The notes below the pieces were generated by a model. The model was not told the origin of the DNA and did no database searches. It saw nothing but the letters and a program-made list of their open reading frames with translations. From Flavobacteriales bacterium (GTDB taxonomy: Bacteria; Bacteroidota; Bacteroidia; Flavobacteriales_C; GCA-002722245): a stretch of 64,000 bases of DNA. Where the stretch lies: contig PBLA01000018.1 of assembly GCA_002722245.1 (NCBI GenBank), positions 110,940-174,939 on the forward strand, in the 5' to 3' direction. Below, piece after piece: positions 27,037-35,921 of this stretch (position 1 is its first letter; each line of letters starts with the position of its first letter). The position numbers were made by a program, and so were the translations under genes.

Positions 27037-28068
27037 TTAATTTTTAGGAACATATTTACTAGTAAACTGAAGAACTGAATTGTTCCAACCGTCAAGCAAT
27101 TCAGATCTCTTACTATTTGATTTTTCCATTTGCTGATTAACCTTCTGTGATTTAACATTAACTTCATTAACCATTTTATTAAAAGCATCAATATCCTTCT
27201 GAGTTCTTTTCTTATTTTTCTCTAAAGCTTTCTTTGCTTTACCAACTTTTTCATTTTCAATTATAAAATCAGTTAGTAATTTAATATCATTCTCTGCTTC
27301 TTTAATGTAAAAATCAAGAACTTTTTTGCATTCATAAATCAACAATTTATTTCCTTTAAAGGCCTCTTTTTTATTTAACGCATCAACCCCTTCTTTTGAA
27401 GCTTTAATTAAAGCATTCTTATTTTGCTCAATAGCAGAAATATCTTTACCACCCATTGCAGTTAATAGATAAGCTTCTTGTTTAAATGCCTTAAAAAATA
27501 TGAGATAAATTTCTCTATGGTATCCGAAAACCTCACTAGCAGCTTTAATTTTCTTGCTCAAATCAGATTCGGACTCAGTTAAAGTTATTCCATTATTTTT
27601 AGCAAATTCCTTTTCAGAAGCAGTTAATTCATCACCAGCATCCTGTAATTTTTGGTTTGCAATGTCTTTTGCTAAAAAATAAGCTTCCATAGCATCATAA
27701 GATTGCTCAGAAACTTCTTCCATATCCATTAATTTACCAAAATCTTCATTCATTACAGTTTCGTTAATATCCAAAAACTTAACCACAGCATCTCTATAAA
27801 CAGTACTCCCCTCATAACTATCCATTTTTGATACTTCTTTCCTTGCATCAGCTATCGTTTTAACCAACTTTAATCTTTTGTTATTTATTTTTCTTAACCT
27901 TTTTGAATTTGCGGCTGTTGAAAGATAATTCCAAGTTCGCTTTGAAATATCTTTATGAAAAACCGATACTTTCTCCATGTAAATAACTGCTGGATGTTTT
28001 TCTTGTCCGGTTAATGTAAATGCTAAAAGCATAAAAAAACATGATATAACTATTGATCCTTTTTTCAT
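27037..28068 (-). CDS. Exported helical protein, possibly LIC11966-like
   Basis: This 343-residue protein has a signal peptide (MKKGSIVISCFFMLLAFTLTGQE) and a mature part that is almost entirely helical and very rich in Lys, Glu and Asp. Stretches such as VIYMEKVSVFHKDISKRTWNYL, NEDFGKLMDMEEVSEQSYDA and the Lys-rich coiled region near 275-330 give it the look of the 'LIC11966 family surface protein' set found in Leptospira and Bacteroidota. I name that from memory and by eye only. It starts 13 bases after the S41 protease gene and ends at a terminator, so the two form an operon and are likely to act together in the periplasm. Confidence 0.7.
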   Translation of the reverse strand: MKKGSIVISCFFMLLAFTLTGQEKHPAVIYMEKVSVFHKDISKRTWNYLSTAANSKRLRKINNKRLKLVKTIADARKEVSKMDSYEGSTVYRDAVVKFLDINETVMNEDFGKLMDMEEVSEQSYDAMEAYFLAKDIANQKLQDAGDELTASEKEFAKNNGITLTESESDLSKKIKAASEVFGYHREIYLIFFKAFKQEAYLLTAMGGKDISAIEQNKNALIKASKEGVDALNKKEAFKGNKLLIYECKKVLDFYIKEAENDIKLLTDFIIENEKVGKAKKALEKNKKRTQKDIDAFNKMVNEVNVKSQKVNQQMEKSNSKRSELLDGWNNSVLQFTSKYVPKN

Positions 28069-28081
28069 TTTATTGATTTTA

Positions 28082-30139
28082 TTATTTGTTAATATTAATT
28101 AATTCTTGAGTAATTAAATAAGCCTCATTTAACTCCACATCTTGATTTAAAGCATTTCTAATTCTTTGATTCCTATCTTTAGAATATTCACTTAGTTCTA
28201 TTATTTCTTTTTCAAATTCTGTATTTAATACCTTATATGAAGGATTTAACTTAGCTTTTAACAAATCTATTTTTGATTCTAATACTTTTCTCTTATTCAA
28301 AAACGCTTGATATTCTTTTAATGAAATAGGAATCTCAACATTTAAATTATCATAAATATTCATCAATTCTATGTTTAACTTTTTCAACTCTTTGAAAATA
28401 GAGTCATTTTTAATTCTTAATGAACTGCTCATTTTTAATTCATTAATAGGAAGTTTTTCTAATGGTGTGAAATTATAAATATTTTTATCTACTTTATCCG
28501 CCTGCAATGCTGTTGAATAATCAGATTCTTTATGAATTAAGCCATCATAGTAATAAGGAATTTTAATATCAGGCTTAATACCATTCTTTTGGTAAGTATT
28601 TAAATCAACTCCATAAATTTTACTAAGTGTTATTTTTGTATAACCTAAGTCTTCATTTGGACGTCCCTTTGGAAAAAGATTTTCAGTATAGGCTGTAGTA
28701 TCAAGTGGAATTATATTTTGTACTGTCGCTTTCCCATATGTTGTTCCACCTACAATTACGGCTCTGTTATAATCTTGTAAAATTTTACTTAATATTTCAG
28801 AAGCTGAAGCTGATGCTCCATTTACCATAACAGTCAATGGACCTGCATAAATGGAACCTCTATTTCTATCCTTTTTAACTCGCGGTTTATCATATTTTTT
28901 ATTCAATACAACAAAAGGACCTTCATCAATAAATATTCCGGCTAAATCTAACGCTTCCTTCAATGAGCCACCACCATTGTATCTTAAATCTAAGATAATA
29001 CCCTCAACACCTTCTTTTTGAAGTTTTATTAGTTCTTTGGCTACATCATTTGCACAACCTAAGCCAAATGAACCACCATAATCTGTGTAAAATCCAGGAA
29101 GTTCTATGTACCCAAATTTTGTATCCCCTTCAAGAATAAAACTGGAAATAATATTAGATTCGACCTCTGTTGATTCTTCTTGCAAATCAATTTTAAAAAC
29201 CTTACCATCATCAGACTTCAAAACCAATTCAACACCCCCCCCTTTAGCTTCCTTCAATATACTGTTTGCCTTTCGAACGGACATGGATGTCGTTTTTTTT
29301 GAGCTCCTGCCTTTTATTTTTATTTCTAAAACCTCATCTCCTACATGAATTTCTCCTGTCTTCCAAGCAGCTCCACCTGGCATTAAACTTGATACAACAA
29401 TAGTGCCTTCTTCATTATCCCCAAAAGACAGTCCAAAAGATATAATTTCTTTTGAAAGGGCATTCTGGAAATCTTCCTTTTTATTTTTAGAAAAATAACC
29501 TGAGTGCGGGTCAAACTGATGACCGATTGAATTTAAAAAAACATCTTGGAAGCCTAATAATCTTTGATTAAAATCTAATGACTTACGAGCTACTCTTTTA
29601 CTTAACCTTTCAGAAACTTCCTTTTGCACTTCCATTTGATTTGGAATTTTAAAAGAGTCTAATTCAACATAATCATAGCCAAAAAATAAATCTTTAAGAA
29701 CCATATGTTTGAGCACTTTCTCTACTCTATTTTTCTTATCAAATTTACTTACTGAACCATCAATAGTTTCAAATAAAGTCAGATTAAGAGGAACATTTAA
29801 ATTTAATTTTGATTCTAGAATTTTTGAAGAAATTGAATCAAATTCATTTACCCTAATAACATACATTTTTGCTGATTCCTCAACAAAATTGCAGTCTTTA
29901 GTAACTTTTAGTAATTGGGCTTGGTCTTCTTTTGTTAAAATAAAATTATACGGATCAAGACGTTGTAAAAAACTTCTTCTTACTTCATGTTTAAATGTCT
30001 TGTCAACTAATTTATCTTCAATATGAAAACGATTATAAATTGAATACATTAAATCTATCTTGTCACAGTAATCCTGAGCAAAACCAACTTTAATGAATCC
30101 AACAAAAACAAGAATTATATTTCTAAATTTAACCAGCAT
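28082..30139 (-). CDS. Carboxy-terminal processing peptidase (S41, Prc-like)
   Basis: This protease cleaves unfolded or tagged periplasmic proteins from their C-termini. It has a signal peptide, a helical N-terminal region, a PDZ domain (about residues 240-320, SFGLSFGDNEEGTIVVSSLM to VRKANSILK), and the S41 core. The core includes GIILDLRYNGGGSLKEALDL, the catalytic Ser in VNGASASASEILSK (about residue 444) and Lys in TTYGKATVQNIIPLD (about 469), the Ser-Lys dyad of E. coli Prc. The C-terminal 170 residues are helical. The ATG at 30139 (685 residues) is preferred to the TTG at 30163, because it leaves a proper signal peptide, FRNIILVFVGFIKVGFAQ. A helical exported protein follows in the same operon. 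Confidence 0.9.
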   Translation of the reverse strand: MLVKFRNIILVFVGFIKVGFAQDYCDKIDLMYSIYNRFHIEDKLVDKTFKHEVRRSFLQRLDPYNFILTKEDQAQLLKVTKDCNFVEESAKMYVIRVNEFDSISSKILESKLNLNVPLNLTLFETIDGSVSKFDKKNRVEKVLKHMVLKDLFFGYDYVELDSFKIPNQMEVQKEVSERLSKRVARKSLDFNQRLLGFQDVFLNSIGHQFDPHSGYFSKNKKEDFQNALSKEIISFGLSFGDNEEGTIVVSSLMPGGAAWKTGEIHVGDEVLEIKIKGRSSKKTTSMSVRKANSILKEAKGGGVELVLKSDDGKVFKIDLQEESTEVESNIISSFILEGDTKFGYIELPGFYTDYGGSFGLGCANDVAKELIKLQKEGVEGIILDLRYNGGGSLKEALDLAGIFIDEGPFVVLNKKYDKPRVKKDRNRGSIYAGPLTVMVNGASASASEILSKILQDYNRAVIVGGTTYGKATVQNIIPLDTTAYTENLFPKGRPNEDLGYTKITLSKIYGVDLNTYQKNGIKPDIKIPYYYDGLIHKESDYSTALQADKVDKNIYNFTPLEKLPINELKMSSSLRIKNDSIFKELKKLNIELMNIYDNLNVEIPISLKEYQAFLNKRKVLESKIDLLKAKLNPSYKVLNTEFEKEIIELSEYSKDRNQRIRNALNQDVELNEAYLITQELININK

Positions 30140-30211
30140 CTGGCTCGCCTTTTTGAAGAACAAAAATGCAACTTTAAAATCTTTTTACGAAATAAAAAAA
30201 TAAAAAATAAA

Positions 30212-30240
30212 ATAAAAAAACAGTCAAATGACTGCTTTTA
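30212..30240 (-). terminator. Terminator after accA
   Basis: CAGTCA and TGACTG pair around a 2-base AA loop, extended by the surrounding AAAA/TTTT. The minus strand has seven T after the stem. It lies just after the accA stop. Confidence 0.75.
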
Positions 30241-30257
30241 AAAAATTGAATTTTATT

Positions 30258-31217
30258 TTAAACCTCTTCAGTATGTCCCATTGAGGCAAACTTCTTAATT
30301 CGAGCGGCAACTCTTTTCTTATCATCCATCTCCTTTAACTCTTTCAACGATTGAAGGATTGCCTGTTTAACATTTTCGTAGGCTTCCGAAGGATTAGCGT
30401 GTGCCCCTCCTATTGGTTCTTTGATTACACCATCAATTAACCCCAACTTCTTCATATCACTTGAGGTCAATTTCATCTTTTCTGCTGCTTCCTCTTTATG
30501 ATCCCAAGATCTCCACAAAATTGTTGAACAATTTTCAGGAGAAATAACTGAATACCAAGTGTTCTCCATCATAAAAACTCGGTCTCCCATACCTATTCCT
30601 AAAGCACCTCCAGAGGCTCCCTCACCAATAACCACACACACTAATGGCACCTTTAAGCGTGCCATTTCATAAAGGTTTCTTGCGATAGCTTCTCCCTGCC
30701 CTCTTTCCTCTGCTTCTAAACCTGGAAAGGCACCTGGAGTATCGATAAAACAAACAACAGGCTTATTGAATTTTTCCGCCATTTTCATCAACCTTAACGC
30801 CTTTCTATACCCTTCAGGATTAGGCATACCAAAATTTCTATACTGTCGCATTTTGGTATTAATACCCTTTTGCTGACCAATAAACATTACAGTTTCACCA
30901 TTGATAGCGGCCATACCTCCTACCATTGCCTTATCATCAGCTACAGTTCGATCACCATGCAGTTCTACAAAAGATCCTTCATCTGCTATATTTTCGATAT
31001 AACTTAAGGTATAGGGACGCTGCGGATGGCGGGATACTTGAACCTGCTGCCAAGGAGTCAAATTGGAATACAACTCTTTTGTCTTCTCAGCAATCTGCTT
31101 CTCAATATCATTAATCGTAGCAGAAACATCAACGTCTCCCTTATTTTGAACTTCTTTAATTTTGTCTAACTGCTCATTTAATTCAGCAATTGGTTTTTCG
31201 AAATCTAGGTAGATCAT
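30258..31217 (-). CDS. accA: Acetyl-CoA carboxylase carboxyltransferase subunit alpha
   Basis: AccA with AccD moves the carboxyl group from biotin to acetyl-CoA to make malonyl-CoA for fatty acid synthesis. The 319-residue sequence has [15 protein letters not shown] at the N-terminus, [40 protein letters not shown] and [14 protein letters not shown], all standard. The gene is a single unit with a terminator behind it, separate from the accD gene. Confidence 0.97.
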   Translation of the reverse strand: MIYLDFEKPIAELNEQLDKIKEVQNKGDVDVSATINDIEKQIAEKTKELYSNLTPWQQVQVSRHPQRPYTLSYIENIADEGSFVELHGDRTVADDKAMVGGMAAINGETVMFIGQQKGINTKMRQYRNFGMPNPEGYRKALRLMKMAEKFNKPVVCFIDTPGAFPGLEAEERGQGEAIARNLYEMARLKVPLVCVVIGEGASGGALGIGMGDRVFMMENTWYSVISPENCSTILWRSWDHKEEAAEKMKLTSSDMKKLGLIDGVIKEPIGGAHANPSEAYENVKQAILQSLKELKEMDDKKRVAARIKKFASMGHTEEV

Positions 31218-31349
31218 AACATAAATTTATAAAAGTAAAGATAAGAAAAAAGCAATCAGATGCTACAAGCAGTTCATAGGATTTACACGAGCATTAAATT
31301 TACCTCTCTGCTTAACAAAAGACTCCATACTTCTTACTAACTTTATCAT

Positions 31350-32162
31350 ATGCTCGTTTTTCCCAACGCAAAAATTAATTTAGGTCTAAATATTCTTTCA
31401 AGACGGCCAGACGGTTACCATAACATTGAATCTGTTTTTATCCCCATACCGATCAAAGACGCACTAGAAATTACGTTAAATACCGATCAAAAAACTAATT
31501 TTTCAAGTTATGGTATTGAAATTCCATCAGATGGAAAACCCAATTTAGTAGTAAGAGCTTGGGCATTACTTCGAGAGGACTTTAATATTCCGCATGTTGA
31601 TTTTGACCTTCTAAAAAACATACCGATAGGCGCTGGTCTAGGAGGTGGGTCTTCCAACGCAGCGGCTTGTATCAGAGGTTTAAATGAGTTATTCAACCTT
31701 AAACTAAGTGAAGATAAACTTCTTAAATTAGCAAGTAAGCTTGGTGCGGATTGTGCCTTTTTTGTACAAAACAAACCTGTTTTTGCGCAAGGAATAGGGA
31801 ATCAATTTAATCCTATCAATATTAATTTATCGCAATATCACTTTGTTGTTATATTCCCCAATATTCATGTTTCTACCCCTGAGGCTTATAAGCATGTTAC
31901 ACCATCAGAACCTCAAAAAAATATCACAGACATCTTAAAACAACCTCTCCAAACTTGGAAAAGTGAATTAAAAAACGACTTTGAACCATCTGTTTTTAAA
32001 CAATATCCTAAAATTGCTGATGTAAAAAATGCACTTTATAATGCAGGTGCTCTTTATGCCTCAATGAGTGGAAGTGGCTCTACACTTTTTGGCATCTTTA
32101 AAACAGCACCAGGAGCTGATTTTAATCAGTATGGGAAAGTATGGTCATTCAAAGGCGAGTAA
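31350..32162 (+). CDS. ispE: 4-diphosphocytidyl-2-C-methyl-D-erythritol kinase
   Basis: IspE phosphorylates the 2-hydroxyl of 4-diphosphocytidyl-methylerythritol in the MEP pathway to isoprenoids. The GHMP kinase layout is seen: start FPNAKINLGLNILSRRPDGYH, ATP loop IPIGAGLGGGSSNAAACIRG, and the C-terminal YASMSGSGSTLFGIF. Length (270 residues) is normal. dnaB lies 157 bases downstream on the same strand. The interval has no gene. Confidence 0.97.
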   Translation: MLVFPNAKINLGLNILSRRPDGYHNIESVFIPIPIKDALEITLNTDQKTNFSSYGIEIPSDGKPNLVVRAWALLREDFNIPHVDFDLLKNIPIGAGLGGGSSNAAACIRGLNELFNLKLSEDKLLKLASKLGADCAFFVQNKPVFAQGIGNQFNPININLSQYHFVVIFPNIHVSTPEAYKHVTPSEPQKNITDILKQPLQTWKSELKNDFEPSVFKQYPKIADVKNALYNAGALYASMSGSGSTLFGIFKTAPGADFNQYGKVWSFKGE

Positions 32163-32319
32163 AAAATTATATTACAAGCATACACAGAGTAGCATATCCA
32201 GTTCATTTAACGCATCTCAACAACCTCCCATCGATATGAACATTATACTAACACCACTATTTAACACGTTGTGTAAAATACCTCATCAACACTAACGACT
32301 AATTCCCTATTTTTGAAAC

Positions 32320-33852
32320 ATGGAAGAGTTTGGAGCACAATCAAAAAAGTCGAGAAGAACGAGAAAAATTACCAATGAGCAACTTATTGCCGAACATGGT
32401 AAAATCCCGCCTCAGGCCTTAGATTATGAGGAAGCAGTCATTGGGGCTATGATGGTAGAGAAAGATGCTTTAACAGAAGTTATTGATATTCTTAAACCAG
32501 ATTCCTTTTATAAAGATGCTCATCAAAAAATATACAGTGCCATTCAAGGACTTTTCCAAAGAAGTGAGCCTATCGATCTACTTACTGTAAAGACAGCTTT
32601 AGAAAAAGAAGGTCATTTAGAACTGGTTGGAGGACCAGCTTACATCGCCAAACTTACTTCTCGTATTGCATCAGCAGCAAATATTGAAGAACATGCTCGT
32701 GTTATTGCTCAAAAATATATTCAACGTGAGTTAATTCGAATATCTTCCGAAATCATAAAAGACTCTTTTGATGAAACCTCAGATGTATTTGATATTCTTG
32801 ATCATGCAGAACAAAAATTATTTCAAGTAGCACAAGGGAATATTAGGAAAAGTCATGATACAATGGCCTCTTTAATCCTGGCTGCAAAGGAACAAATAAA
32901 AAAAGCTGGTGAAACAGGCGACGGTATGAGTGGTGTTCCATCTGGATTCACACGTTTGGATAAATTAACCTCTGGATTTAAGGGATCTGAGCTACTCATT
33001 CTTGCTGCGCGTCCAGCTATGGGAAAAACCGCACTTGTTTTAAGTATGGCTCGTAACATCATCATTGACTACAAATTACCTGTAGCTATCTTCTCACTAG
33101 AAATGTCTGCATTGCAAATGGTCATGAGAATGGTCGCCAATGAATCCGGATTAGAGCAAGAGAAACTCAAGAAAGGAAATTTGGCACAACATGAATGGGA
33201 ACAACTAAATGCCAAGGTTGCTGCCCTCTCAGAGGCTCCATTATTTATTGACGACACACCAGGTCTTTCTGTATTTGAATTAAGAGCAAAAGCGAGAAGA
33301 CTTAAAGCTCAACACGATATTCAAATGATTATCATTGACTATTTGCAGTTAATGAATGCAGGAGGAAAAGATGGAGGAAATCGTCAAGAGGAAATATCAA
33401 TTATTTCTCGATCCCTAAAAATCATTGCAAAAGAGCTAAGTGTTCCAGTAATTGCACTCTCTCAATTATCACGAGCAGTAGAAACAAGAGGTGGTGATAA
33501 ACGACCTCAGCTTTCCGACTTAAGAGAATCTGGAGCTATTGAGCAAGATGCCGATATGGTTATGTTTATATACCGCCCTGAATATTATGAAATTACTGAA
33601 GATGCGGATGGAAACTCCACGATTGGGCTAACAGAAATCATTGTAGCAAAACACAGAAATGGGGCTTTAGAAAATATTCCACTTAGATTTCAAGGAAAAT
33701 ATGGCCGATTTATCGACTGGGAAAAAGATGGCTTCTCCGATTTTGGAGGAGCTCCAGAAATGATGGATGAACCCGAAGTATTTAATCCGCATACTACCGT
33801 AATAAAAGGATCTCGAATGAACGACATGCCTACAGATGACCTGCCATTTTAA
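32320..33852 (+). CDS. dnaB: Replicative DNA helicase
   Basis: DnaB is the hexameric 5'-3' helicase at the replication fork. The N-terminal primase-binding domain (PQALDYEEAVIGAMMVEKDA) precedes the RecA-like ATPase with Walker A AARPAMGKTALVLSMA, Walker B IQMIIIDYLQLM and the C-terminal VEQ-like SGAIEQDADMVMFIYRPE. Length (510 residues) matches Bacteroidota DnaB, with a short extra basic N-terminus (EFGAQSKKSRRTRKITNE). No intein is present. A conserved exported protein follows. Confidence 0.97.
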   Translation: MEEFGAQSKKSRRTRKITNEQLIAEHGKIPPQALDYEEAVIGAMMVEKDALTEVIDILKPDSFYKDAHQKIYSAIQGLFQRSEPIDLLTVKTALEKEGHLELVGGPAYIAKLTSRIASAANIEEHARVIAQKYIQRELIRISSEIIKDSFDETSDVFDILDHAEQKLFQVAQGNIRKSHDTMASLILAAKEQIKKAGETGDGMSGVPSGFTRLDKLTSGFKGSELLILAARPAMGKTALVLSMARNIIIDYKLPVAIFSLEMSALQMVMRMVANESGLEQEKLKKGNLAQHEWEQLNAKVAALSEAPLFIDDTPGLSVFELRAKARRLKAQHDIQMIIIDYLQLMNAGGKDGGNRQEEISIISRSLKIIAKELSVPVIALSQLSRAVETRGGDKRPQLSDLRESGAIEQDADMVMFIYRPEYYEITEDADGNSTIGLTEIIVAKHRNGALENIPLRFQGKYGRFIDWEKDGFSDFGGAPEMMDEPEVFNPHTTVIKGSRMNDMPTDDLPF

Positions 33853-33868
33853 AATCAACCTTTTAAAA

Positions 33869-35227
33869 ATGAAAACAATACATGCCGATAACAAAAATTC
33901 AAAACTAAAGAATAATCCGCATGGTCAATTTTTTTCTCAATTTGATTTGTTTTCCATTTGTAAATGGAATGCCTTTGTTCTTTTCTTCTTATTTACCATA
34001 CTATGTAAGGCTACCTACATAATGATTCCGATGGATGATGTTCAAAAAAACCATTTAAAATCATACGGAATAGCCTATTATGCTTTAGAAAAGCGTATTG
34101 AAGTAGATTGGCTTTTAAATTACAGAGGCGGAGCTTTTGCACTTAAACTAAGTGACGATGTCTTAAAAGAATGCAAAGTAAGAGGTGTAACCTTCGAAAT
34201 AATAGCCGATATACAATACAATAAAATTATTACTGATATTACTCGTCCTGAAATTAATCAGGATGTTATGAAGTTGGAAAAAGCGCCTAAAATTGCGGTT
34301 TATTCACCAAAAAACAAACAACCCTGGGATGACGCTGTAACATTAGTAATGACCTATGCTGAGATCCCTTATGAAGTCGTTTATGATGAAGAAATCATAA
34401 ATGATGAATTAGCCGAATATGACTGGCTTCATCTTCATCATGAAGATTTTACGGGACAATACGGAAAATTTTGGAGTTCCTATAAAAATGTAGCATGGTT
34501 TCAAGAATATGTTCGTTTTAATGAAAGTTTAGCCGGAAAATTAGGTTTTAGTAAAGTATCCGAATTAAAATTAGCCGTAGCGTTGAAAATTAAATCCTTT
34601 GTGGCACAAGGTGGGTTCATGTTTGCTATGTGTGCCGCTACAGATTCGTATGATATTGCATTAGCCGCTCAAAATGTTGACATCTGTAAATCCATGTTTG
34701 ATGGAGATCCTAATGATCCGCAAATGCAGGATAAATTAAACTACCTCAATGGTTTTGCATTTAAAAACTATGTTCTTGAGGCTAACCAACACGTATATGA
34801 ATTCAGCTCAATAGATGCCACTAAAGATCATTATGATTTATTTCATCAAAAAGGAATAAAAGGTGATGTATTTACTTTATTTGATTTTAGCGCAAAATGG
34901 GATCCTGTACCCACAATGCTTTGCCAAAATCACACATCAGTAATTAAGGGATTCATGGGGCAAACAACTGCCTACAAAAAAGAACATCTTCGTTCCGATG
35001 TCCTCATAATGGGTGAAACAAAATCCGTTAATTCAGCTCGATACATCCACGGCGATTTTGGAAAAGGAACATGGACATTTTACGGTGGCCATGATCCGGA
35101 AGATCATACACACAGAGTTTCCGATCCGCCAACTGATTTAAACCTCTACCCTAACTCTCCGGGATATCGTTTAATATTGAATAACGTATTGTTTCCTGCG
35201 GCAAAGAAGAAGCAACGAAAAACTTAA
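33869..35227 (+). CDS. Exported conserved protein often labelled 'asparagine synthetase B', fold resembling glutamine-amidotransferase
   Basis: This protein is found next to dnaB in many Flavobacteriales and is commonly labelled asparagine synthetase B. I see none of the AsnB features: no N-terminal Cys nucleophile and no SGGLDS-type PP-loop. Instead, after a hydrophobic N-terminal segment that should export or anchor it (NAFVLFFLFTILCKATYIMI, about residues 33-52), the core has AVYSPKNKQPWDDAVTLV, LHLHHEDFTGQYGKFW and the elbow GGFMFAMCAATDSYDIALA. The elbow has Cys at about residue 255, which looks like the class I glutamine-amidotransferase/DJ-1-like nucleophile. The start at 33869 (452 residues) avoids the 17-base overlap with dnaB in the ORF track. 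No substrate is known. Confidence 0.75.
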   Translation: MKTIHADNKNSKLKNNPHGQFFSQFDLFSICKWNAFVLFFLFTILCKATYIMIPMDDVQKNHLKSYGIAYYALEKRIEVDWLLNYRGGAFALKLSDDVLKECKVRGVTFEIIADIQYNKIITDITRPEINQDVMKLEKAPKIAVYSPKNKQPWDDAVTLVMTYAEIPYEVVYDEEIINDELAEYDWLHLHHEDFTGQYGKFWSSYKNVAWFQEYVRFNESLAGKLGFSKVSELKLAVALKIKSFVAQGGFMFAMCAATDSYDIALAAQNVDICKSMFDGDPNDPQMQDKLNYLNGFAFKNYVLEANQHVYEFSSIDATKDHYDLFHQKGIKGDVFTLFDFSAKWDPVPTMLCQNHTSVIKGFMGQTTAYKKEHLRSDVLIMGETKSVNSARYIHGDFGKGTWTFYGGHDPEDHTHRVSDPPTDLNLYPNSPGYRLILNNVLFPAAKKKQRKT

Positions 35228-35270
35228 TCTTTCATTCAACTCATATACCTTCTACCAGAAAAATTGAGGT

Positions 35271-35285
35271 GTAGGTTAAACCTAC
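35271..35285. repeat. Perfect interrupted palindrome GTAGGTT-A-AACCTAC
   Basis: A 15-base inverted repeat lies between the 3' ends of two convergent genes. Its right half GTTAAACCTAC recurs 61 bases later (35336-35346), running into the stop codon of the next gene, so the terminator hairpin is framed by the same short direct repeat. Confidence 0.5.
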
Positions 35286-35290
35286 AGGCA

Positions 35291-35315
35291 TAAAAAAGCC
35301 GCCCGGGAGGGCGGC
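35291..35315 (-). terminator. GC-rich terminator after the 153-residue protein gene
   Basis: GCCGCCC / GGGCGGC form a perfect 7-bp stem with a 4-base loop, followed on the minus strand by six T. The pure GC stem stands out in this AT-rich DNA. Confidence 0.85.
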
Positions 35316-35342
35316 ACTAACAACTAAAAGCCAAAGTTAAAC

Positions 35343-35804
35343 CTACTTGCGGGAATTATAGACAACTAAGTCATCCGATTTATAACGAGCCTTGGTTACT
35401 TTTGATTCTAACCATAACTCGGTAAGTAGTCGCTCAATGTTAACTCCTTCCTTCTTAAAAGAAACGGATTTTGTAATCCAATCCAACGTTTTTGTTTCGG
35501 ATTTATTTTCTTCTAAGAGCGTCAAAATTTCCAATTTAGCGCTTTCCTTACTTGAAATTTCTTCTTCTGGGAATTCTCTGGCAACTTTTGTTAAATTATC
35601 AGTAAATTCCTTACCAGACAATAGATCTTTAACTCGAACTCTTGCAGAACCTTCTTCATTGTTTTCGTCCTTTTGTGTAGCCGAAAAACCTTTCCAAATA
35701 ATTTTACAAAACTTGTGTTTCTTTTTGCTGTCTTCCATTACAAGAATTCTACCATCTAAGTAATCAGTATCCTTAATAATTTCTTTTGCAGTAATTTGAT
35801 CCAT
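35343..35804 (-). CDS. Small cytoplasmic protein, unknown function
   Basis: This 153-residue protein has no signal peptide or membrane segment. It is rich in Lys and Glu with mixed alpha/beta character, with stretches SKKKHKFCKIIWKGFSATQK and RVRVKDLLSGKEFTDNL near the middle and a likely winged-helix-like C-terminal part (SVSFKKEGVNIERLLTELWL). The latter is a guess from spacing only. It stands alone with its own GC-rich terminator. No family is recognised. Confidence 0.65.
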   Translation of the reverse strand: MDQITAKEIIKDTDYLDGRILVMEDSKKKHKFCKIIWKGFSATQKDENNEEGSARVRVKDLLSGKEFTDNLTKVAREFPEEEISSKESAKLEILTLLEENKSETKTLDWITKSVSFKKEGVNIERLLTELWLESKVTKARYKSDDLVVYNSRK

Positions 35805-35921
35805 TGTGTGTTAAATTTTATTTAATACAAATAAATAATGTTTTAGTCCACCGTGCAACACATTTTAGCCCAAAACTGTTTTTATAGCTATCAATAAGGT
35901 TATTTATTCGTTAAATACTAT

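Noticed and set aside
32068-32295. 75-residue plus-strand ORF between ispE and dnaB
   Set aside because: It overlaps ispE in another frame, has no signal or domain, and lies in an otherwise gene-free gap.
32308-32315. TATTTTTG, a perfect TAnnTTTG box just before dnaB
   Set aside because: It ends only 4 bases before the start codon, so a transcript from it would begin at or after the ATG. It also has no TTG element at the right spacing.
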